Shown here one piece after another: positions 54,050 through 62,860 of a stretch of DNA of 62,860 nt. Numbering within the stretch: the stretch's first letter is position 1; each line of letters begins with the position of its first letter. This DNA comes from Zygnema circumcarinatum (taxonomy: Eukaryota; Streptophyta; Zygnematophyceae; Zygnematales; Zygnemataceae): NCBI GenBank assembly GCA_037447605.1, contig CM074822.1, positions 20,421 through 83,280 on the forward strand. The letters run 5' to 3'. The notes under the pieces were generated by a model that saw only the letters and a list, made by a program, of their open reading frames with translations, made no database searches and was not told the origin of the DNA. A program made the translations under genes and the position numbers.

Positions 54050-57000
54050 ATGGCGGCACGCGGACCGGCCTCCTCCGGATGCCAACTGGAGGGAGCGCCT
54101 CCTTCGTGGGGGGGCTCCCCTGGCTGGCAGAGCAGCCGCCAAGGCTTCGGAGGAGTGAGCTTGTACAACCTCGCCTGGGCGCAAGCAGCCCACGGTGCGG
54201 CAACAGAGGAAGGCGAGCTGGAGGAGGGAGAAATTAGTGAGGAGGGGGAAGTTACTGCGGAGGGAGAAAGTAGTGAGCAGGAGCAATTCCTGATTCAGAG
54301 TGAAGCGGAGAGTGCTCAGCAGACCAGCTCACGACAGAGTAATTCTAACCAAACAACTTTCCGCAATGAAACGGCGAATTTGAAGACATTTAGGGAAAGT
54401 ATTAAGGAAAGAATCAAGCTTGACGAAACAGGCAGGGGTAGGGACGAAATATTCAAGAGAAGGGATGAAAGATACAGAGACAAGGACGATAGAAACGGGC
54501 TCAAAATTACTTGGAGGGAGGGACGCGACAGAGGGGAAGTATGGAGGCAACCTGGTCAGAAGGAGCGGTTTCCTAGGACATACGAACGCCCTCGAATAAC
54601 TGAAGCTTTTCCTCGCGGGCCGAAGCGAGGAAGAGAGGCGATGCCGCGGGAACGGGACACTAGGGACGACGAGCGAGGCAGGACGCTACAGGCTGCAAAA
54701 CAATTGCTGGAGAGAACAGGCGTAAAGGATGCTCAGAGGTAGGCGATATGTCCAAGTCTAATTCGAGATATGATTACATTTCCAACTTTGCGTCCGCACT
54801 CTCTCAGTACCACTTTTATGTGTTGGAGTTTTCTCTGAAACGGAGCGTTGAGTGCAGGTCACTGGCCACAGTTTGCCGACAGATGCAACGGGCAGTCACG
54901 ATGCTGGATGAACTCCTTGGCCCTTCAGACTGCCAGTCACAGCAGGACCTTCCTGGGGATGTTGCGGCAGTGAGCAGGTGCTGTTTTGGCAGTCTTCAAT
55001 CTGTCTTCGCGGTGAGCCTGACGTCGACAAACGTTTAAACACTTCATGTCCCTTATTGTCCTTCGGCCTTTGTGTGCTTTATTTCAACTGCTTCTACGAC
55101 TGGCTGACAAGAAACAATGTGGCTGCTGACTTGAAAGAGAAGCGAACTCTTTTGAAAGAGAGCATTTGGCTGATGGCTGGCAGGTTGCAAACACGGCCAG
55201 CGGTCGGGAGCAGGAAGGTTTTCGGGGAGGCCCTTTTGCAGAGTACGGGGCTGTTCTGTCACCTATTGAGCAAATGCTGCTGTCCTGAGAGCTTGTCTTG
55301 CCTGTCCACCGTCTAAAACTTCTTGCTATAGGTGACGATTCGTCGTATGCAGCCTTATGGATATTGTCTGGGCTAATCGTCATCGGCTCTTCACGCAGAA
55401 GCAGGTTAACGAGGTACTTCCTTTTATCTTTCAGCTCACTCGCTATGCTGCGGCAGGACTTGTACTCTGAAATTCATCGATTGTCCAATGACATTGCTGA
55501 AACAGAGTATTTTTTAGTCTTAAAATGCATTATCACTTTGCCACGGTCAGGTTGCATCAATGCGACGAAGCTTCGAGACAAGCTGTCTTGCTGGGAGAAT
55601 AAAGGTTGAGCAGCGAGAAACTGTGGAACAGAAACCGTCCAAAGCACCTGAAAACCCGGTTCGTCCTAAAGAAGAGCATATTGTTGAAAACACTCCTGAA
55701 ATCAGCGTTCCTCGTCTATCCCGTGTACCTGCCGACGCAACACCTGAAGCTGCGCCTGTGAAAGTCCTTTCGGATAATGGGAGTCAAAATGGAACCTTTT
55801 TGAAACTCTTTGGTAATCTTCCTGATGCACAGCAGGCAGCTGATGCTGCGGCTATAGCTGCAGCCGCTTTAGCATTTGCACGACGATCTAATTCATCCGT
55901 TAGTGGTGGTGAGATTTGTCCACCATCAGAATCGTCAGTTTTGTTGAACTGGATGTGGTCACAGGAGTCTTTTAGCGACCAGTTGAGCGGATTTGCACAG
56001 GCACATAGTCGTGAACCGACTGTTTATGTTGGAAGACGTGAATCTCGTGAAGATCAGCAACACCACAGTTCGTTCGAGTCAGCCGAGCAAATTAAAGTCA
56101 ATGTCAAACAGGCTGGTGACCTTATCCGCCAAGCAGAGAGAATGACACGTTTAAGCAGCCAGTCAGCTCGGAATTTTGAGATTAACTCCGAAGATGGGGA
56201 GTCCGTTTCAAAACATCGTCCCTTGGCAGAAAATGAGGTGCCTCCCAGAACAGAGATCTCCAGCCATACGGCGAGTGTTGATAACTATCTGAGCCTTGTA
56301 AAAGTAGGAGAGGACATTGGCATCAAAGATTGCACACTGGTAGCTCAAGTACCGTACAATCCACAAGAGGCTTCTCATGACCATCTGGAGGATGACTACC
56401 ATCCAGAGCAAAGCATGTTTGTCTTGCAACGCATGCCCAGTCCAACTCCTGGGGTTGTTGAGGATGATGAAGAAGACACAGAGGAAGGTCCATCGAATGG
56501 CGAGAATAACCAATTGATAGTTGAAACAACTGGAGCTCTTGCAGTACTTGAGAGGCCAATGGCCTCCAACATGTTGGGCATTCCATGTTTTGATTCAAGT
56601 GAGGCTTCAGGTGAAGCTGTACAGCATCGTGATCTAGGGACTGCGCCTCCCCTTCGGAACACAACTTTGGGCATTGCAAGTCGAGACCCACGAAGAAGGC
56701 AAGAGGCAGTCACAGGTGAAGGCGCTTCCTCTCTGGGAGTACTTCAGGAGAGAAAACCCTTGGACTTCGAAAACACGTGTCGAGACGGAGCTGGGAGTGG
56801 GCGACCTGATGTCAAGAGATTACGTGTAGGTGAGAGAGAATCGAGCCGGATTGGTTATTTTGAGGACTGGGCTGGGAAATCCACTCCGAGCCAATTGCAA
56901 AGTGATGCCAACTGCAATATATCATCTGTAGAAACGAATGGCTTCTGTGCTGAGGGACCGTTGGTTATTGGAATATCACCGAGTTATATGAAGATAGAAA

Positions 57001-58902
57001 CAGGTTTCAATTTAGACAGCAGACAACAAAAGCAGGACATTCGTTCTGCAGAGCTGGCAGCGAGTGTGCAGTTGGCCAGTGAACAAGGGCAGACACTGCT
57101 GTCAGTGGATATGGGGCCAAATGCACATTCCACTGATGGACAAGCCGGAGGAGAGTGTATGGTAAGTTTGTTAGTCGGTTCAATTACGCCTACTCGATTC
57201 AGATTGAAATGATGCAAGTGTGACAGCAACCCTGTCTTGTGTCCCAGAAAGGTCGACTGATTGACAATAGACAACTGTTGCTGCTACTGCAGAGGGAGGG
57301 AGCAGTGCGTACGCGTATGCGGCAGAGAGACCCACGGCGATTGTTGCTGGAAGGCTTGGAGGAGGAGAGGGCGAGAAAGGCTGTCAGCAGCATCGCGAGA
57401 AGGGAAAGCAGTCCAACTGTGGGTGGTTTTCCTGGGCAATCGCGCAGTCCATCGCTTACTTGCAGCGATGTACAGGGTCATAATCTGAAGTCTGCGGTAA
57501 TTGGGATTCCATCAGAGGTCGGATTGATTGATAACCCCCAACGTCGCAATAAGGATGAAAAAATGGTTGCACACTCCCAATTGAGGGGTAGAATACTGGA
57601 AGATGGTGCAGGCCAGCCACAAAGGTTTTTGGATTCTGGTACCACATCACCTGCTGTGAGCTGTGCAGAAGAAGGCAAAGAAGCTAACCCTGCGTCTCAG
57701 CCACTCGAGCAGCTACTTCAGGGCATGTCACCTGCAGAACGGGCATTGGTGGCTGCTGAACGTATGAGGCGTATGCAGGAACAGGAGCGAATGCTTGACG
57801 CTAGAAAGCTCTGCCTCGTGTTAGATTTGGACCATACCTTACTCAACTCAGCAAAGGTGCTTGCTCTCACCAAATTATCGGAAGAATGCCACTTGAAAAA
57901 TGCACCTCGATGTGAATTCGCGCCCGTGCACAGCTTGGATTGTTATTTTTGGTAGTTTGTCTGGAACTGGTTCACAGTGACCGAAAGACTGGGTTGGGAA
58001 ATGTGCATGTTTTGCAGTTTGGGGAGATTGAAGAGTGGGAATCGCATTTAAGGGCTGCTGAACTCCAAGAAAAGAACCGAATGGCAAGAGAGGGAGGGAG
58101 ACGACGTGAGCTGTACCGGTTTGCTAACATGGCCATGTGGACGAAGCTTCGACCAGGCATTTGGACCTTTCTTGAAAAAGTGATTATCTTTAGCACCCAT
58201 TTTCATCCACATTTCCCCGGGTAGAGCTTCATCGATGTAGTACTTCTTTATTCGTTATTTTCCAGCTGCCTCCATGAAAACTGTTCTCTGCCATCGTCGT
58301 GTGCAGGCAAGTGCACTATTTGAGCTGCATGTATACACTATGGGCAATCGTGCATATGCTACACAAATGGCGCGCCTTCTTGATCCTTCAGGCAACCTCT
58401 TTGCTGGTCGAGTCATCTCCAAGGGCGACGATTACGGAGAAGGACCCACTGACACTGCTCTAAGACCACGCAGTAAAGATCTGGATGGGGTATTGGGAAT
58501 GGAGTCCACAGTACTCATTTTGGACGACTCGGCAAGTGTTTGGCCGCACCATGCTGAAAATCTGATTGTTGTGGAACGGTGCGGCCTTTTTCTTTCCCTT
58601 ACAGCTCCTTAATATCTCCTGTAGCTGCACTGCAGAACAGCAAATAACGACCTGCCTATCAGCAGCTTCATGAGAACCATTCAAGGATTCTGATGGTCCT
58701 GCGATTCCTTCGCTGCAGCTATATGTACTTCCCTTCTAGCCGCCGTCAATTCGGACTAGCGGGGCCATCACTGTTGGAAGTTAGCCACGACGAGCGCGAA
58801 GCAGATGGCATGCTTGCATGTGCATTTGCGGTGAGCAAGCTTCCTTGCCCATGCCTTACTCCTGTGGACGCCGGTCTGGAAACTCCCACTACCCTTGGAC
58901 CA

Positions 58903-58936
<34 letters not shown>

Positions 58937-60255
58937 GCTAACTAACTAACTAACCTTGGACGATGAATGCTCGACGACGCAGGTGATGGAGCGAATCCAC
59001 GCAGCATTCTTCAAGCAGCATGACCTCCAGTTCAGCGCTGATGTGCGCAACATTCTCGCAGTGGAGCAGCGGCAGATTCTATCGGGCTGTCGTATCATGT
59101 TCAGCCGTGTTTTCCCTGTGAGACTTTACGCAACCTGCTGCACGCTTCTGACAGGGGGCGAGAAGGCATGCACTGGAGATTGACAGTCACAGCACAGCTA
59201 TTGACCAACCCGGAGAGAGTGGGGAGCAGGTGGAGGAGACCCGTCCCCATACGCATCCTCTTTGGCGCATGGCCGAGCAGTGTGGGGCGACGTGCACGGC
59301 TGCTGCAGACAAGGGCGTCACACACGTGGTGGCACTCTCTCTGGGCACGGACAAGGTGAGCGGAGGCTGCGAGCTCTCCCTCTCCCTCTCCCTCTCCCTC
59401 TCCCTCTCCCTCTGCCTCTGCCTCTGCCTCTGCCTCTGCCTCTGCCTCTCCCTCTGCCTCTGCCTCTGCCTCTGCCTCTGCCTCTGCCTCTGCCTCTGCC
59501 TCTGCCTCTGCCTCTGCCTCTGCCTCTGCCTCTGCCTCTGCCTGCCTCTGCCTCTGCCTCTGCCTCTGCCTCTGCCTCTGCCTCTGCCTCTGCCTCTGCC
59601 TCTGCCTCTGCCTCTGCCTCTGCCTCTGCCTCTGCCTCTGCCTCTGCCTCCCTCTGCCTCTGCCTCTGCCTCTGCCTCTGCCTCTGCCTCTGCCTCTGCC
59701 TCTGCCTCTGCCTCTGCCTCTGCCTCTGCCTCTGCCTCTGCCTCTGCCTCTGCCTCTGCCTCTGCCTCTGCCTCTGCCTCTGCCTCTGCCTCTGCCTCTG
59801 CCTCTGCCTCTGCCTCTGCCTCTGCCTCTGCACCTCTGCCTCTGCCTCCTGCCTCTGCCTCTGCCTCTGCCTCTGCCTCTGCCTCTGCCTCTGCCTCTGC
59901 CTCTGCCTCTGCCTCTGCCTCTGCCTCTGCCTCTGCCTCTGCCTCTGCCTCTGCCTCTGCCTCTGCCTCTGCCTCTGCCTCTGCCTGACTCACAGCTTCA
60001 AGTGTGCAGGTGAACTGGGCGCTGGCGACCGGCAGACATGTGGTGCGACCGGCCTGGTGAGGGCGCGCCCCGACCCCTCCCTCTGCATTGTTTTGAGCTT
60101 GTTGCGGCACCAAATGGCATCCATTGAGTTGGCCGGAGGAGATTGACCGCCATGAGTGAGTGTTGGCACTGCCGCGTCACACGCATATGGGCAGGGTGGA
60201 GGCCTCCGCAACCCTGTATCGACGAGTCAACGAGAGCGACTTTCGGCTTTCATGA
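54050..60255 (+). CDS. CPL3: CPL3-like RNA polymerase II CTD phosphatase (FCPH plus BRCT)
   Basis: CPL3 removes phosphate from the Pol II C-terminal repeat and dampens transcription in plants. Exon 1 (54050-54738) has an acidic EEGELEEGEISEEGEVT motif and Arg-rich segments. ~54770-55013 is a helical region; smaller exons follow at 55.1-55.5 kb. The ~55600-57160 exon is long and disordered. 57247-57855 ends with MQEQERMLDARKLCLVLDLD, then HTLLNSAK, the catalytic DLDHT. FCPH continues at ~58015-58178 (FANMAMWTKLRPGIWTFLE), 58307-58578 (LFELHVYTMGNRAYATQMAR, GRVISKGDD, KDLDGVLGMESTVLILDDSA, VWPHHAENLIVVER), ~58720-58829 (YFPSSRRQFGLAGPSLLEVS) and 58983-59117 (VDVRNILAVEQ-like). BRCT is in ~59205-59355 (THPLWRMAEQCGATCTAAAD, HVVALSLGTDK), 60009-60056 (VNWALATGRHVVRPAW) and ~60198-60255 (VEASATLYRRVNESDFRLS). 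The upstream frame to 53861 is open, so a longer N-terminus cannot be excluded. Confidence 0.95.
58905..58954. repeat. (CTAA)n array at a branch-point position in CPL3
   Basis: About twelve CTAA units, with one CTAG variant, end 28 nt before the GCAG acceptor at 58981-58982. Each unit with its neighbour forms CTAAC, the branch-site consensus. Confidence 0.92.
59374..59986. repeat. (CTCTGC)n hexanucleotide, about 610 bp, in the BRCT intron
   Basis: About 100 units begin as (CTCTCC)n and continue as (CTCTGC)n with a few slips. The array fills the intron between the two BRCT exons of CPL3; the donor is at 59356 and the acceptor at 60008. Ala-Ser, Leu-Pro and Gln-Arg open frames are artefacts. 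Confidence 0.96.
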
Positions 60256-61540
60256 GAGGTGGAGCAGGATGCGCACCACCAGTCCGCCGTGCCTCCCGGC
60301 GGCATCGCATGAGCTGCGATGCGAATACTTCACTTGGGCGGATCACTCACTCTGTAAAGGCAGCTGTGAACTAAGCAATCCACCCGCACCTGACCTGGCA
60401 CCCGCCTCCCTTTCTTCCTCCCCTCTGGAGAGGGAAGGACGACGTCAGAGAGCGCATGCAAATGGAGAAGGCGCCAAATCATTGCCAAATGTCAAATAGC
60501 ATCTCACATCCACTCTCAATGTCGGGCAGAGCAAAGTACTTCGCAGCCCTCGCCTTGATCAGCGCACAAAGCACAATTACCCGGAAGCCCTCCTAGCACA
60601 AGAATAACTTGTACGGTAATGGGAAGCGGATCGCGTTAAGCAGTGCGAGACGGACACATTGTTGCCGGCAGCGTGTGCATGCCTTGTCAGAGCCGTGCTG
60701 CGAGTGGCCCCGCGTTGCCGCCCGCCTGCCCTTCGCTCGCTCACTCCCCTCCGCCTCTTTGGACGCACGCACGTTTGCACGGGTGACCACGCACGAAGGC
60801 GTGACGTCACCCAAGTTGTTGCAAGTAGTTAGACAAGGGACGTCCACGTCCGTACACCCCGCGCAGCCGCGCGGTACGGACGGCACACCTCCTGGACGTA
60901 CGGACAGTATGGCACAGCGCGTGAGGTCTAGGGATGTACATTTAACCGTACAAGCGACTTTTAGAGTTTTAGATTTCAGAATTAAGACGTTCTATTATCT
61001 AAAAGTTTCGGAGTTTTAGAAGACATTTAGAATAGCCGTATGACCGTTGGAATTAAACATCTACCAGCTTGAATGGCGCTGGAGCTAACCGTACAGTTCA
61101 GCCGTACGACCATATGACCGCACGATTTTCCATCCATAGTAAAAGGTTTTATAAAACGGCCTGACCTTGATCCTTGACCTTGATCGTGAGTTCAAGGCAC
61201 TTCACCTCTTCCTGACCTTTAGAATTTTTTATTGGACTTCTAATACGCGACACTGCGTTCCAAAGTGCATCCCTCAGCGAGGACGGACTGAGGCCGGGGG
61301 AACACGGTTTCGGGTTCTACGAGGGAGAGGACGGCCAACGTGGCGCTGACGTGGCGCCAGTGTGGCAAATGAGAGAGTTCTCGGAACTCTCTGGGTGGAC
61401 AAGCACTTTTTTCCATCTACACGCGAGGTACAGACGTTCGTACGCGGGTTTCATGTCGATAAAAATACTCACCAAATGTGCGAAGAGGCTTTTAGGCTTT
61501 TACGTATGTACGACAGGTAACTTTGTTTTGATGAAATAGC
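60256..61540. other. CPL3 3' flank and GTAC-rich intergenic region
   Basis: After the CPL3 stop I see no gene. A full TGACGTCA palindrome is at about 60802. GTAC cores are clustered at 60850-60905 and again near 60949, 61090 and 61103. The tail (60955-61240) becomes AT-rich. This may be a promoter of a gene lost or cut off at the mitochondrial-type junction. Confidence 0.5.
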
Positions 61541-61559
61541 TTTTGTTTGTTTTTGAAAG

Positions 61560-62031
61560 GCGACTCACCATGAATTCACTAAGGCTCAAGAGTGACGAAG
61601 TCACAGCGAACCAAAGCGGAATGCTGTGTGCTAATCAAATCGCAACAAACAAAACGAATATGCAAGTTACGCACCTTTTGGTACAAAAGTGCTCGAGTGT
61701 TCTACACTTGAGCTTACTGGATTAGCTTATGACAAACTTGAATGAACCAAAGTAAAGTGACCTTCAAAAGTGAACAGTTAGAATGCAATTGAATAGTGTT
61801 AGAAATCCTGTTAGTTTAGACCCTCCAACAGAGCTAAAAAGGACAGGCGACGTCAGTGTAAGCATTTTTGCAAAGTGGTCAAGTGTAACTCAATAACCAA
61901 ACAAGCTAAACACAATCAATTAGGAGGTCGGAAAGCAAACTCTAAGGGAAGGGGAGCCGTATGATAGGAAACTATCACGTACGGTTCTGTGAGAGACAGA
62001 ACGCAGTTCAAAGGGTGTATCCAGTCTACTC
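61560..62031 (+). ncRNA. Group II intron, 3' part (mitochondrial type)
   Basis: AT-richer sequence with a canonical 34-nt domain V hairpin at 61954-61987: GAGCCGTATGATAGG, a GAAA loop and CTATCACGTACGGTTC. A domain VI-like region follows and ends next to the nad7 exon. The 5' half of the intron is not recognisable, so the left boundary (about 61540) is approximate and may be the junction with nuclear DNA. Confidence 0.85.
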
Positions 62032-62439
62032 TCGTATTGTATTCGTATTGAAGAGATGCGGCAAAGTCTTCGAATTATTATGCAATGTCTAAATGCAATG
62101 CCTAGTGGGATGATCAAAACAGATGATCGTAAATTGTGCCCTCCTTCACGAACTCAAATGAAACAATCAATGGAATCGTTAATTCATCATTTTAAACTGT
62201 ATACAGAAGGTTTTGCAGTACCGGCTTCATCAACTTATACAGCAGTGGAAGCGCCTAAAGGTGAATTCGGTGTATATTTAGTGAGTAATGGCACCAATCG
62301 TCCGTATCGTTGTAAAATAAGAGCACCAGGTTTTGCGCATTTGCAAGGACTCGATTTTATGTCCAAACATCATATGTTAGCTGATGTAGTTACTATTATC
62401 GGTACTCAAGATATTGTATTTGGAGAAGTAGATAGATAG
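62032..62439 (+). CDS. nad7: nad7 3' exon, NADH dehydrogenase subunit 7 (mitochondrial type)
   Basis: This is the C-terminal ~135 residues of the 49-kDa complex I subunit, which with the PSST subunit forms the quinone site. The frame runs from [14 protein letters not shown] through [88 protein letters not shown] and a normal VDR stop. It is highly conserved and very close to plant mitochondrial Nad7. The reading frame enters from a group II intron, so the first ATG in frame (62056) is not the gene start; the N-terminal exons are absent. There are no frameshifts, so it is either a very recent nuclear copy or a join to true mitochondrial DNA. Confidence 0.93.
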   Translation, partial: SYCIRIEEMRQSLRIIMQCLNAMPSGMIKTDDRKLCPPSRTQMKQSMESLIHHFKLYTEGFAVPASSTYTAVEAPKGEFGVYLVSNGTNRPYRCKIRAPGFAHLQGLDFMSKHHMLADVVTIIGTQDIVFGEVDR

Positions 62440-62860
62440 TAGCTTACAACAAAAGCTTCGCGTATGCACTCCAATGAACTAAGCTCACCCATGTGGGCGC
62501 CAAGCGCTGTTACGAGTGAAGCAAATCCACCAAAGTGAAACTGCTTTAGCTAAGCTCAGGGCGTGATTTGAGCGGAGGCAAGGTAGCGACTAGCGCTGCG
62601 TCAGCAAGCTTGCTCTATACCGTCTATTCATGCGCTTTGGTCCTTCGGTTGGTTTGTTTTGGTTTGGTTCGGTTAACTTACCCCCTTATTACACCAAGCA
62701 CTCCGTGCTAATTTACTATGAGCGCTGCTCCCTTTGGTCGCAGCGCTCACCTAAATGTGTTGCACTTTAGTTGTTGCACAGTATAGAGCACTCAATGCAA
62801 AAAGCTCACGGTAAAACAAGCGAACGAAGTGAGCGCCGCGCGAGCTGCGTTCGCTTGTTT
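62440..62860. other. Mitochondrial-type spacer with hairpins
   Basis: There is no gene. A GAGCGCTGC/GCAGCGCTC hairpin with an 11-nt loop is at 62720-62748, and a 13-bp inverted repeat AAACAAGCGAACG/CGTTCGCTTGTTT spans 62814-62860. Many short GAGCGC and GTGAGCG motifs recur, as in algal mitochondrial spacers rich in small palindromes. Confidence 0.65.

Noticed and set aside
59187-60146. Ala-Glu, Leu-Pro and Ala-Ser repeat proteins
   Set aside because: They are translations of the (CTCTGC)n array in the CPL3 BRCT intron.
60593-61019. Possible small genes after CPL3 on either strand
   Set aside because: There are no domains, splice-supported neighbours or codon pattern; the region looks regulatory.

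Overview
The window looks like nuclear DNA of a green-lineage eukaryote, either a green alga or an early streptophyte. The genes are split by many GT-AG introns. Their translations most resemble plant or algal family members (ASCC2, SAM50, SOUL, the UPF0183/PHAF1 family, a plant-type MFS carrier, WDR43/UTP5, a GDSL-lipase-like protein, an NSMAF/FAN BEACH protein and a CPL3-type CTD phosphatase). Degenerate plant/algal-type telomere repeats (TTTTAGGG/TTTTTAGGG) occur internally. The last ~1.3 kb is of mitochondrial type: a group II intron tail followed by the 3' exon of nad7. I cannot name the species.

Layout. 1-6281: a minus-strand Ty1/copia array. A frameshifted element A runs off the left edge and shares an LTR with element B, a short LTR-gag-LTR derivative whose gag is intact. 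6282-7290: a ~175-bp satellite. 7836-24272: three minus-strand genes, ASCC2 (ribosome/repair helicase cofactor), SAM50 (mitochondrial outer-membrane beta-barrel assembly) and a TPR protein with a signal peptide and a C-terminal membrane helix. 24943-26357: SOUL haem-binding protein (plus). 26831-34910: PHAF1-like protein and an MFS transporter (both minus). 35184-44218: WDR43/UTP5 (rRNA processing) and a secreted GDSL-like protein (both plus). 45764-53663: NSMAF-like GRAM-BEACH-WD40 protein (minus). 54050-60255: CPL3-like RNA polymerase II CTD phosphatase (plus). 61.5-62.86 kb: mitochondrial-type DNA.

Genes are packed with short intergenic gaps. Three pairs are divergent (TPR/SOUL, MFS/WDR43, NSMAF/CPL3) and share promoters of about 270-670 bp carrying GTAC-core palindromes, mostly CCGTACGG. 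Introns hold very large simple repeats: (GA)n of about 680 bp, (CTCTGC)n of about 610 bp, a 38-bp minisatellite of about 870 bp and pure pyrimidine tracts. Several repeats sit on splice signals: a donor site copied in a minisatellite, a CTAAC array at the branch-point position, and a telomere-repeat array ending at an acceptor.

The genes are mostly unrelated housekeeping functions and I see no operon-like system. The most unusual protein is the GDSL-family member, whose nucleophile serine, GxND asparagine and catalytic histidine all appear to be replaced. Exon boundaries were inferred by eye from homology, reading frame and GT/AG signals, so internal junctions are approximate. Gene starts and stops were located on the sequence, except where an entry says otherwise.
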